NCBI GenBank assembly: GCA_009785705.1
Contig: WQVS01000007.1
Coordinates: 1 to 22,771 of the forward strand
Direction: 5' to 3'
Source of the DNA: Coriobacteriia bacterium
GTDB taxonomy: Bacteria > Actinomycetota > Coriobacteriia > WRKU01 > WQUG01
Length of the DNA stretch: 22,771 nt
Shown here: positions 1 to 7,367 of the stretch, in pieces
Layout of the letters: every line of letters starts with the position of its first letter
Position numbering within the stretch: position 1 is the stretch's first letter
Translations under genes and position numbers: made by a program
The notes under the pieces: model-generated
The model's database searches: none
What the model was told of the DNA's origin: nothing
Seen by the model: only the letters and a program-made list of their open reading frames with translations

Positions 1-2491
1 GAGTCGTTGCGGCTTGACCTAGTCGGATATAGCCTAGTCCTACATCAAATAATGTTTGCAACTTGCGCTTAATCGGGGGGATGTTCTCAAAGAAGTTCAA
101 GGCCTCTTCGACACTCATCGCCAATATGTCGCTTACGTTTTTACCGCGATAAGTTACCTGCAAGGTCTCACGGTTATAGCGCTTGCCGCCACAGACTTCG
201 CAGGGTACATAGATGTCTGGTAGAAAGTGCATTTCAATTTTAATCTGGCCGTCCCCTTTACAGGCCTCGCATCTACCCCCAGGAACATTAAAGCTAAAGC
301 GACCTGGTGCATAGCCACGTGCCTTTGCCTCTGGCGTAGATGACAGTAGACCACGCACATCATCCCACACGCCTGTATAAGTAGCAGGATTTGAACGCGG
401 AGTACGTCCAATAGGACTCTGGTCAATGTCGACAACCTTGTCCAACGCACCTAGGCCCGTGACCTCATCAAAAGTTCCCACACGACGACGTGCACGCTGT
501 AGCCTATTGGCAAGCAAGGGGGCTAAGGTATCGGTAATAAGTGAGGATTTACCACTGCCTGACACGCCCGTTACAACGGTCAGTCCCCCAATAGGGATGG
601 TAATATCAACACCTTGCAGATTATTTTCGCGGGCACCCTGTAGCTGGATTTCGCCGCGTTCTGGCTGTCTGCGTTCTGGTGGTACGGGTATTTCCTTACG
701 TCCGCTAAGGTAGTCAGCCGTCATTGATTTTCGGTTGCGCTCTACCTGCTTTGGTGTTCCCTTTGCCACAATGTCACCACCATGTTCCCCTGCACCAGGA
801 CCCATGTCTAAGACATAATCAGCTGCACGGATGGTGTCTTCGTCATGCTCTACCACGATGACGGTATTGCCCAAATCACGCAGGCGTTCCAAGGTTGCGA
901 TAAGACGAGCATTGTCCCTTTGGTGCAAGCCAATACTAGGCTCATCCAGGATGTAGAGCACCCCCATAAGTCCTGCGCCTATTTGTGTTGCCAGGCGAAT
1001 GCGCTGAGCTTCCCCGCCACTCAGGGTTGCGGTACCCCGCTCCAAGGTCAAGTAGTCAAGGCCTACATCTACTAGGAAGTTTAGTCTCTCTATGATTTCT
1101 TTGTTAATGCGTGCTGCGATAGCAAGATCGCGCTCGCTTAGTTTTAGGTTCTCGAAAAAGGCGAGTGAGTCCTTTGCTGCCATTGAAGTTACCTGGAAGA
1201 TATTCCTGTCACCTACGGTTACAGCAAGCATCTCTGGCTTGAGGCGTGCGCCCTGACAAGTCTTACAGGGGATTACTGCCATGTAACGTTCCATCTTCGC
1301 GCGCACTAAATCGGATTCTGATTCTGCATGTTTGCGCATGACTTCTGCTACAGCACCCTCCCACTTGCTAAACCAGTGAGTCTGGCGACCACTGCGAGTC
1401 AAGTAGTTAACCTGGATGCGCTCATCCCCTATTCCGGTGAGCAGCTGTTCACGCACCTCTTCTGGCAGCTCGCGCCAGGATGTCTCTGTGTCTACACCTA
1501 AGTGGTCAGCAATGGCTGCCAAAAGTTGCGGGTAGTAATTGCCGCCTGTGCCAAAGGGGGCTAGTGCGCCTGCGGCTATGGACAGCTCCTCATCAGGAAC
1601 AATGAGCGAAGGATCAACCTCTTGCCTTGAACCTAGTCCACTACAATCAGGGCAGGCACCATAAGGAGCATTGAAGCTGAAGTCACGGGGAGCTAGTTCC
1701 CCTATTGAGATTCCGTGTTCTGGGCAGGCTAGAGCTTGGCTAAATGTTTGCTCTTCGTCCTTGCCTTCCTTGTCGCTACGCAAAATCGTGACAACGCCTT
1801 GTGCAATGCGCAGTGCTACCTCAACACTGTCAGTCAGGCGCGAACGGGAACTTTCTCGCAGCACAATACGGTCAATGACGACATCAATATCATGTTTAAA
1901 CTTTTTGTCCAGTTCAATCTTTTCATCAAGAGAACGTATTTCCCCATCTACGCGCACACGTGAGAAGCCTTCTGCACGTAACTCTTCAAACAACTTTGCG
2001 AACTCACCTTTGCGACCACGAACAACGGGTGCTAGGATTTGCAGGCGCTCGCCTTCGGGTAGCTGCATGATTACATCTACGATTTGATCAGGAGTCTGAC
2101 GACTAATCTCTACTCCGCATTCAGGACAGTGCGGGATACCTACACGCGCGAAAAGCAGGCGTAGATAGTCATAAATTTCAGTAACCGTTCCTACAGTAGA
2201 GCGAGGATTCTTACTAGTAGTCTTTTGGTCAATGGATACTGCTGGTGATAGACCTTCAATATGGTCAATATCGGGCTTACTCATCTGCCCTAGGAACTGG
2301 CGTGCATAAGCAGAAAGTGATTCAACGTAGCGACGCTGCCCCTCTGCATAAATAGTGTCAAAGGCAAGCGAAGATTTCCCACTGCCTGACAAGCCCGTAA
2401 TCACAACTAGTTTATCGCGCGGGATTTCAACATCAATATTTTTAAGGTTATGCTCTCTTGCGCCCTTAATGGTTATCTTTTCTAAAGCCAA
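1..2491 (-). CDS. uvrA: UvrABC excinuclease ATPase subunit A (3'-truncated by window edge)
   Basis: UvrA is the damage-recognition ATPase of nucleotide excision repair; it loads UvrB onto lesions. About 830 N-terminal residues are present. The reading runs off the window just before the second LSGGEAQR signature, so roughly 110 residues are missing compared with the usual 940 or so. Visible motifs: first Walker A GLSGSGKSS near residue 33; a CPEC-type zinc pair near residue 122; first signature LSGGEAQRIR followed by Walker B VLYILDEPSIGLHQ; second Walker A GVSGSGKSS near residue 640; and the C-terminal zinc finger (CEAC, then CEVC) ahead of GKRYNRETL. The start is TTG at 2491-2489 (MALEKITIKGAREHNLKN), 9 nt after an AAGGAG ribosome site; no ATG or GTG fits this frame. 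The gene stands alone here and has its own promoter with a LexA-like box at 2602-2615. Identification is secure. Confidence 0.98.
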   Translation of the reverse strand, partial: MALEKITIKGAREHNLKNIDVEIPRDKLVVITGLSGSGKSSLAFDTIYAEGQRRYVESLSAYARQFLGQMSKPDIDHIEGLSPAVSIDQKTTSKNPRSTVGTVTEIYDYLRLLFARVGIPHCPECGVEISRQTPDQIVDVIMQLPEGERLQILAPVVRGRKGEFAKLFEELRAEGFSRVRVDGEIRSLDEKIELDKKFKHDIDVVIDRIVLRESSRSRLTDSVEVALRIAQGVVTILRSDKEGKDEEQTFSQALACPEHGISIGELAPRDFSFNAPYGACPDCSGLGSRQEVDPSLIVPDEELSIAAGALAPFGTGGNYYPQLLAAIADHLGVDTETSWRELPEEVREQLLTGIGDERIQVNYLTRSGRQTHWFSKWEGAVAEVMRKHAESESDLVRAKMERYMAVIPCKTCQGARLKPEMLAVTVGDRNIFQVTSMAAKDSLAFFENLKLSERDLAIAARINKEIIERLNFLVDVGLDYLTLERGTATLSGGEAQRIRLATQIGAGLMGVLYILDEPSIGLHQRDNARLIATLERLRDLGNTVIVVEHDEDTIRAADYVLDMGPGAGEHGGDIVAKGTPKQVERNRKSMTADYLSGRKEIPVPPERRQPERGEIQLQGARENNLQGVDITIPIGGLTVVTGVSGSGKSSLITDTLAPLLANRLQRARRRVGTFDEVTGLGALDKVVDIDQSPIGRTPRSNPATYTGVWDDVRGLLSSTPEAKARGYAPGRFSFNVPGGRCEACKGDGQIKIEMHFLPDIYVPCEVCGGKRYNRETLQVTYRGKNVSDILAMSVEEALNFFENIPPIKRKLQTLFDVGLGYIRLGQAATT

Positions 2492-2566
2492 AGCTCAATT
2501 CTCCTTGCATAGTTATCGGGAGCAGAAATTTAAATAAATCCTGCTGGACAAAATACCCAATCCTCT

Positions 2567-2615
2567 ATTATAGCAAGCTAGATTATAGACAAGTGTTCGC
2601 TAAAACGCAAGTTCG
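2567..2615 (-). promoter_or_regulatory. uvrA promoter region with LexA-like (SOS) box
   Basis: On the minus strand, CGAACTTGCGTTTT (2602-2615) matches 12 of 14 positions of the Gram-positive LexA consensus CGAACRNRYGTTYG. It overlaps a possible -35 TTGCGT, which lies 17 bp from a perfect TATAAT (2582-2587). A second TATAAT lies at 2567-2572. Transcription would start about 80-90 nt ahead of the uvrA TTG. uvrA is a known SOS gene in many bacteria, so LexA repression is plausible. The -35 is weak and LexA specificity in this lineage is not established from the sequence. Confidence 0.5.
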
Positions 2616-2620
2616 TACAC

Positions 2621-2703
2621 TTAACAGAGGCTTAACAGAGATTTAGCTATGATTTAACGCTCATTTAGTCCTGGCTTAACCAGAGCTTTATCGAGTTTTA
2701 ACC
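2621..2703. promoter_or_regulatory. Eight phased TTAAC direct repeats (response-regulator-type operator)
   Basis: TTAAC-like hexamers begin at 2621, 2632, 2643, 2654, 2665, 2676, 2688 and 2698. The first six steps are five exact 11-bp intervals, followed by 12 and 10. The best copies read TTAACAG (2621, 2632), TTAAC (2654, 2676) and TTAACC (2698). Direct repeats of TTAACA-like hexamers every 11 bp are the known binding pattern of OmpR/PhoB-family regulators such as Bacillus PhoP. The segment CTTAAC-AG-CTTTATCGA-TTTTAAC is echoed at 6127-6163, upstream of the ABC transporter operon. The array lies between the divergent uvrA promoter and a possible rightward promoter for the tiny ORF at 2825, so either or both could be the target. 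Confidence 0.7.
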
Positions 2704-2712
2704 CTCAATTGT

Positions 2713-2718
2713 TAGGAT
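2713..2718 (+). promoter_or_regulatory. Possible -10 element of a small rightward transcript
   Basis: TAGGAT matches TATAAT at four of six positions and sits 9 bp after the last TTAAC repeat. This would place that repeat in the usual -35 region, as expected for a promoter driven by an OmpR/PhoB-type activator with no good -35 hexamer. Initiation near 2725 would give a leader of about 100 nt before the hydrophobic ORF. The element is weak by sequence alone. Confidence 0.3.
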
Positions 2719-2737
2719 GGAACTGCTCTCACCAAGG

Positions 2738-2824
2738 TGTGAACAGCTGCAAAGCTGCTTACATAGTGGCCAAAGCGAGGAATGCTCTACCTCGTGGAGG
2801 TATCCACTCGTCTAGGTGGAGGTG
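2738..2824 (+). promoter_or_regulatory. Structured leader with competing ribosome-site hairpins
   Basis: One hairpin is CAGCT-gcaa-AGCTG (2744-2757), extended by TGT/ACA (2738-2740 with 2761-2763). A single CCTC segment (2790-2793) has three possible partners: CGAGG at 2776-2780, GAGGTA at 2797-2802 (a perfect 6-bp stem, TACCTC-gtg-GAGGTA), and GAGGT at 2819-2823 inside the ribosome site. A further stem, TCCAC/GTGGA (2803-2807 with 2816-2820), also covers the ribosome site. Such mutually exclusive pairings are typical of translationally regulated small mRNAs. Pairing was read by eye; no folding energy was computed. Confidence 0.45.
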
Positions 2825-2878
2825 ATGAAGGTGGAGCTATTGCTCATACTACTCATCATTATCGTACTTAAGGATTAG
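2825..2878 (+). CDS. Candidate 15-17 residue hydrophobic peptide, type I toxin-like
   Basis: ATG at 2825 gives MKVELLLILLIIIVLKD followed by TAG. The core is ten or more consecutive Leu/Ile/Val residues with charged ends, enough for a single short membrane helix. GGAGGTGA (2818-2825) is a strong ribosome site but lies only 2 nt before the ATG. The in-frame GTG at 2831 has ideal spacing and would give MELLLILLIIIVLKD (15 residues). The 8-mer AGGTGGAG occurs at both 2814-2821 and 2829-2836. The size and composition recall Ibs-type and other type I toxins or small membrane regulators, but I recognise no exact family. It is flanked by an 11-bp-phased operator, a structured leader and a strong hairpin, so it may be the whole product of a transcript of about 210 nt. 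It could also be chance coding inside a regulatory RNA. Confidence 0.5.
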   Translation: MKVELLLILLIIIVLKD

Positions 2879-2896
2879 CACCCCTTAAATGCGAAC

Positions 2897-2933
2897 GCCC
2901 CCCTGAGCTTGCTAGAGCACAAGCAGGGGGGGC
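2897..2933. terminator. GC-rich hairpin between convergent permease gene and hydrophobic ORF
   Basis: GCCCCCCTGAGCTTG (2897-2911) pairs with CAAGCAGGGGGGGC (2920-2933) around an 8-nt loop, with one small bulge. It lies 36 bp beyond the permease stop codon (leftward) and 19 bp after the stop of the hydrophobic ORF (rightward), so it could end transcription from both sides. There is no good U-tract on either side, so it may be an inefficient terminator or an RNA-stabilising stem. Confidence 0.6.
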
Positions 2934-2968
2934 AACCTAGGCACTATTGTACCACACAGAGCGCTCTG

Positions 2969-5320
2969 CTACTCGGTGACCAGTTCGTATGCCGAAACCT
3001 TACGAATACGCCAAGTAATAAGTAGGCTAGTTAAGTAGGACAGGGCAATCATTCCGAATATAGTAGCCACAACCCAGCTTGGATTTATTATGTAGGCTGA
3101 CCTCATTACTCCCATGCCTTCCATTCCAATCGACATAAGGGTGTTGAAGCTTAGTGCAGCAAGTACAGACCCAGCAATCGCAGCCAGAATAATCGGAAGC
3201 GTAAAGCTCAGCGACATTTGATTCATAAGCTTCATCGTTGTGTAGCCAATCGCCTTTTGTATTCCTAGGTCTCGTCTCTGACGAATAACGGTAGCCCCCA
3301 GTACAAAGTACAGCACCAATATGACCACGAAACCAGCAATGATAACAATCGCAAGCCCTACTGCTGACAGGATAGAAGCAAATCCGCTTACGCCTTCAGC
3401 AAATGCAGCATCGTTGTCCCCGAAAGCAAAGGCGATGTCTGCATAAGCCTCTTCCATCTGCTCAATAAACTCTGCTGCATCTACACCGTCATTTAGATAG
3501 ATATGCAAGACTGATTGAGCAAAGTGAGAATCTACTCTTTCCATACCATCTTGCGTAAGGTATACCGTCAAAACACCTGCCTCCATGCCCTGCGTTAAAC
3601 CAGTAATAAGGAAGGGTATGTCATCACTGCCCAGCAATATCTCATCACCAATACCAAGGTCTGTCGCATTAGAGATTGCTCCCGCAATAGCAATCTCATT
3701 GTCGTATCTAGGGAAAATTCCTTCGTAGACATTTTGCGTTTCTCTGTTTGTGAAATCGAACATGGCAATAGCGCCCACTGTACCAACATCTTCAACAGCA
3801 ACAGGACCGCTGTCCATATACTGTACCTTCCAAACATCTTCATGCGCAAGAACTTCAGCTTTCAAAGACTCTGTATCCTCTGCGGGATCAAATATGACTA
3901 CTGCATTAGATCTCTCGATACCAGGAACTTGCTCGAAAGCGCTTAAATCAATAGCAGAATTGTAGTACAGAACCACAGCTACCACTGCTACAAAAGAACT
4001 TGCGGCCAAAATCATGAAGAGTGTCAGGCTTTGTCGTAGTCCTTGCAAAACAGACTTGCTTGACAGTGCCAGAGTTAAGGGCAGTCTAGAGCGTTCTAGC
4101 GGAAGAGGATTTCGCTTAAAGTTATGAGTCGCCAATCCCCCACGTAAAGCCTGTACAGGAGTAATCTTGCGAACTCTTCGAGCCGATAGGAATGCAACGG
4201 CCACAACAGTACAAGTCAACACAGCTAAAGCCACAAAGTTAAGAACAAGGTCAATATCAGGGATCCATAGGAAGCCACTTTGCTGTGCAAGCATGTCACT
4301 CACAGCAGGAAGCATGAGGTATGCCGGAACAATCCCCGCAAGGCATGCTAGAAAGGCAATACTTGCGTACTGCAACACAAAGGACAGATTAAGCTGCTTG
4401 CTGGTATAGCCAACGGACTGCAAAGAACCAATCTTTTGAATGTCTTCTTCAATGCTACTGCTGATACGGAAACGAATAACAAGCAAGCAGACAGCGATAA
4501 CAACAACGGTAAATACTATGAGCATAGCAGCTGTCGTGACTGCCATACCTGTTCGAGATTCTGCCATGGCATCTTGATCTATTCCAAAGATGGAATTGAA
4601 GCCTGGCATACCGGCAACTTCTGACAGATCTACTAGCTCCATCAAGTCCGTTATCGTTCTAGCGTGATTTTCAACTCCATTTGCAGCAATCGACACGATA
4701 ATAGCATCATCAAATCTCTCTGATAAATCCTGGAACTGGGGTGACGATACCAGAAACACATCCCCCAACATCATGCGGTCATGATAAATGGCCTCTATGT
4801 AGCCAGCAACAACAAAGGATAACTCTTCGCCTTCTACCGTAAGAACCAGTTCATCTCCCAGTTCGTAGCCACCTACAAGACTGTAAATATAAGGCACATA
4901 AATCGCATTGTCAGGAACATTCGATAGGGTTTCGCCAACATATTTCCATTGATTTAGATTTCGCGTCTCGTCCTTGTCCCAAAATGACGCCTGCCAGTCG
5001 AAATCTTCGCCATTCCATTCAAGAGTCGTTCCCAAGAAAAGAATGTCATTCATTTGGAAATCACTTACTTCATTGCTGTCTTGAAAGTAGGCTTCAATTT
5101 CATCATTGTAGATTGCTCCACTTACAACAAAGTAGGTGTCAGAAGTGTTCAGCTCCTCTACAGTGTTCTCAAAAAAGTTACCAAAGCCCAGGGCAAGGAT
5201 AAGCCCAATGTTGAGCATGGCCGATGCGATAAGGAACAAGATTGCAAGAACGGCTGTCTGCCCCTTGGTTTTGCGGATGTTTGCTTTGGCAAGCAAGATA
5301 ATCTTGTTCACGATTACCAC
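2969..5320 (-). CDS. ABC transporter permease, two FtsX/ABC3 domains
   Basis: This 783-residue polytopic protein is the membrane partner of the ATPase encoded just upstream. Helix 1 (about residues 20-45) is followed by an extracellular domain of about 210 residues. Helices 2-4 (about 260-375) form the first FtsX/ABC3 domain, containing the hallmark SLQSVGYTSKQL and ending at RKITPVQALRGG. Helix 5 (about 430-455) leads into a second extracellular domain (about 460-640), then helices 6-8 form the second FtsX domain with GIQKAIGYTTMKL. This eight-helix layout is that of DUF214/ABC3 permeases, which often extrude peptides or lipids or confer resistance to antimicrobial peptides. It differs from BceB, which has ten helices. 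The GTG start at 5320 overlaps the ATPase stop by 7 nt; an internal GTG at 5311 is also possible. Translational coupling is likely. The substrate is unknown. Confidence 0.9.
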   Translation of the reverse strand: MVIVNKIILLAKANIRKTKGQTAVLAILFLIASAMLNIGLILALGFGNFFENTVEELNTSDTYFVVSGAIYNDEIEAYFQDSNEVSDFQMNDILFLGTTLEWNGEDFDWQASFWDKDETRNLNQWKYVGETLSNVPDNAIYVPYIYSLVGGYELGDELVLTVEGEELSFVVAGYIEAIYHDRMMLGDVFLVSSPQFQDLSERFDDAIIVSIAANGVENHARTITDLMELVDLSEVAGMPGFNSIFGIDQDAMAESRTGMAVTTAAMLIVFTVVVIAVCLLVIRFRISSSIEEDIQKIGSLQSVGYTSKQLNLSFVLQYASIAFLACLAGIVPAYLMLPAVSDMLAQQSGFLWIPDIDLVLNFVALAVLTCTVVAVAFLSARRVRKITPVQALRGGLATHNFKRNPLPLERSRLPLTLALSSKSVLQGLRQSLTLFMILAASSFVAVVAVVLYYNSAIDLSAFEQVPGIERSNAVVIFDPAEDTESLKAEVLAHEDVWKVQYMDSGPVAVEDVGTVGAIAMFDFTNRETQNVYEGIFPRYDNEIAIAGAISNATDLGIGDEILLGSDDIPFLITGLTQGMEAGVLTVYLTQDGMERVDSHFAQSVLHIYLNDGVDAAEFIEQMEEAYADIAFAFGDNDAAFAEGVSGFASILSAVGLAIVIIAGFVVILVLYFVLGATVIRQRRDLGIQKAIGYTTMKLMNQMSLSFTLPIILAAIAGSVLAALSFNTLMSIGMEGMGVMRSAYIINPSWVVATIFGMIALSYLTSLLITWRIRKVSAYELVTE

Positions 5321-6066
5321 CCCATGTCCTCAAGGAAAGAGACAAGCTTATCGGTGCGTTCTTGGTTACCACTTGTGTATGCGCCCAAGTCACAAACACC
5401 GCAAATAACACCATCACGAACATAAAGAACACGATTACCGCGCTTAGCAGTTTTCAGGTCATGCGTCACCATGATTATGCTCTGCCCATCCTGATTGGCC
5501 TGCGTCAAGGTGTCTAATACAGCCTTTCCAGAGGCAGAGTTCAGTGCACCTGTTGGCTCATCTGCAAAAACAACCTTTGGCTGATTAATCAATGCACGAA
5601 CGATGGCAGCGCGCTGAGCTTCTCCACCAGAAAGCTGTGTCGGAAACTTGCGCCACTCTTGTTCAGTCAGTCCTACCTGGTTCAGAAGCTCTTTGGCACG
5701 GGCAACAATGGCCTTCCTGTCTTTTGAAACCAGGAATCCAGCAGCTAAAACATTATCAATGATACTCATATTGTCGAGCAGGAACATTTGCTGAAATACA
5801 AATCCGCAGTGCTCACGACGGAATACGGCAAGCTGGTCATTGTTCAGATTCGCTAGCTCTTGTCCATAGAACTGAATAGAGCCCAGGCTAGGCTTGTCCA
5901 TGCCTGATAGCGCATAAAGTAGCGTAGACTTTCCTGCACCAGAAGGTCCCATGATGACGGTGAAGTCTCCCTCATAAATCTCTAGGTCAAGATTCTTAAG
6001 AATATGCTGTTGAGTTCCCCCTGTTGAAAAGGATTTACTCAGTTTATCTGTCTTGATAAGTGTCAT
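5314..6066 (-). CDS. ABC transporter ATP-binding protein, MacB/LolD-type
   Basis: This 250-residue ATPase should power the FtsX-type permease that follows it. Motifs: Walker A GPSGAGKST (40-48), Q-loop FQQ (91-93), signature LSGGEAQR (145-152), Walker B VVFADEPTGAL (165-175) with the TGAL extension typical of the MacB/LolD/Bce subfamily, and H-loop THD (201-203). The ATG at 6066 starts MTLIKTDKLSKSF. Upstream on its strand are a weak GA-rich ribosome site, a possible -10 TAAGAT and the TTAAC repeat block. It is the first gene of a two-gene operon, directly downstream of the sensor kinase gene but separated by 92 bp carrying the operator. Bce-like detoxification modules have a similar gene order, but the permease type argues against a strict BceAB identity. 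Confidence 0.93.
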   Translation of the reverse strand: MTLIKTDKLSKSFSTGGTQQHILKNLDLEIYEGDFTVIMGPSGAGKSTLLYALSGMDKPSLGSIQFYGQELANLNNDQLAVFRREHCGFVFQQMFLLDNMSIIDNVLAAGFLVSKDRKAIVARAKELLNQVGLTEQEWRKFPTQLSGGEAQRAAIVRALINQPKVVFADEPTGALNSASGKAVLDTLTQANQDGQSIIMVTHDLKTAKRGNRVLYVRDGVICGVCDLGAYTSGNQERTDKLVSFLEDMGW

Positions 6067-6108
6067 TGTTCTATCTCTTTCTCTCAGATTGTTTTTAACC
6101 TGAAATCT

Positions 6109-6163
6109 ATCTTAGAGAAAGAAATCTTAACAGCCTTTATCGAATCCTTAACAGATTCTTAAA
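6109..6163 (-). promoter_or_regulatory. Promoter/operator of the ABC operon with TTAAC repeats
   Basis: On the plus strand the repeats read TTAACAG (6127), TTATCG (6137), TTAACAG (6148) and TTAAAT (6159), with spacings of 10, 11 and 11 bp. Read leftward, in the direction of the ABC genes, they appear as CTGTTAAG units immediately upstream of a possible -10 TAAGAT (6109-6114). The central CTTAAC-(n)-CTTTATCGA-(n)-CTTAAC matches the block at 2676-2703. The most economical explanation is binding by the response regulator encoded at 7364-8068. The rightmost repeat starts at the kinase stop codon. Confidence 0.6.
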
Positions 6164-7367
6164 TCTTTAATCGCAGGATTACTTGCAGCCCTTCATGGCT
6201 CTCTACGGTCAGGGAACCACCCATCTTTGTCAGAAAATAATGAGAGAGGTAAAGCCCCAGACCAGCACCGTTCTTGCCTTCTGCATTGTCAGCCCGGTAG
6301 TACTTTTCCGTCAAAAGGGGAAGCTCTTCTGAGGAAACCCCCAATCCGAAGTCCCGTATGACTAAGACGAAAAAGGATTCCTCGAAGCTACCTGTTACCT
6401 CAATGCTTGTTCCTGCATATTTGTAAGAGTTGCCGATTATGTTGTCAATGACCTGCTGCAAGCGAAGGCTGTCTGCCGTGATGACACACTCTGGCAAATT
6501 GAAAGGATGAATCTTATTTTGATGGTCAGAGGATCGGATGTACTTCTCTAGTTCTGTTGAAGTAACTTCTCCTGTACTTACCTCAAGTTGCTGTAGCTCT
6601 TCTAAAGTTGCACTAAACATATTTGAGATTAACTGGTCCACTTGGTCAGCCTTGCCCGTAATGGTCTCCATTTCAGAACTTGCCCCATACTTCGCCTGGT
6701 GCAATTCGCTAATCGCCTTAATAGAAGCTACGGGTGTTTTTATATCGTGACTAAGTGATGCTACCAATTCTTTCTTACTCACATTTGCTAGGCGCTCATT
6801 TTCACGCGCTAGGGCAAGTTCTTCTCGCATAAGGTCAAAGCTCTCTGTAAATGCCCCAAAGCGATTCTCTTTGTCCATTTCTAGAGGAAAGTCCAAGTCA
6901 CCCTGTGCAACACTTGAGGCAAAAGTTTCTAGCTTACGGAAAGGTCTCAGTATCGTTCTTTGTAGGTACAAGGCATATAGACCTGCACCTATTGCGAGCA
7001 ATACAAGTGCAGCGACAAATACAATCAATAGTTGTGCCCTCATATGTACTAGCTGATTAGTAGCCTCATTGGATACTACAATAGTGCCTACTCTCTCGCT
7101 GTCTACGTAGATGGCGATACGAATATCTTCACTTTCAGACTGCGTATAAACAGGTGCCTCACCTTCTATGAAAAGATAGTGCACATGACTTTCAGGAAGC
7201 TGCCCCTGTAGGGCATCTGGCCAGTTTGCCTCTACTGCCCTAGCGACCCGGTTGAGTTCTACCCTGTCCACTTCATAGTCAAGAGTCATTGTCCACGCAA
7301 TCGAAGCGCAGGTAGCAAGTGCAAGCGCTAAGAAAAAGAGAAGAAGCCACTTCATGCTTCCCTTCAT
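6159..7367 (-). CDS. Sensor histidine kinase of a two-component system
   Basis: This 402-residue membrane kinase has helix 1 at about residues 6-28, an extracellular sensor of about 80 residues (30-110), helix 2 at about 111-134, a HAMP-like linker (about 135-190) and a HisKA dimerisation domain with H-box SLSHDIKTPVASIKA (phosphoacceptor His207). The HATPase domain follows, with N-box DNIIGNSYKYA (309-318), G1 RDFGLGV (338-344) and G2 GAGLGLYLS (367-375). The H-box SLSHDIKTP resembles that of VanS and other cell-envelope-stress kinases. The ATG overlaps the regulator's TGA (ATGA, 4 nt), so the pair is translationally coupled. The ABC transporter genes lie directly downstream, and the kinase probably senses an envelope-active compound or the transporter's state. 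Which of these it senses is inference. Confidence 0.95.
   Translation of the reverse strand: MKGSMKWLLLFFLALALATCASIAWTMTLDYEVDRVELNRVARAVEANWPDALQGQLPESHVHYLFIEGEAPVYTQSESEDIRIAIYVDSERVGTIVVSNEATNQLVHMRAQLLIVFVAALVLLAIGAGLYALYLQRTILRPFRKLETFASSVAQGDLDFPLEMDKENRFGAFTESFDLMREELALARENERLANVSKKELVASLSHDIKTPVASIKAISELHQAKYGASSEMETITGKADQVDQLISNMFSATLEELQQLEVSTGEVTSTELEKYIRSSDHQNKIHPFNLPECVITADSLRLQQVIDNIIGNSYKYAGTSIEVTGSFEESFFVLVIRDFGLGVSSEELPLLTEKYYRADNAEGKNGAGLGLYLSHYFLTKMGGSLTVESHEGLQVILRLKI

Noticed and set aside
2897..2933. CRISPR or attachment-site origin of the GC-rich inverted repeat
   Set aside because: It is a single hairpin with no spacer-repeat periodicity, no integrase gene and no tRNA nearby; a terminator or stabilising stem explains it better.
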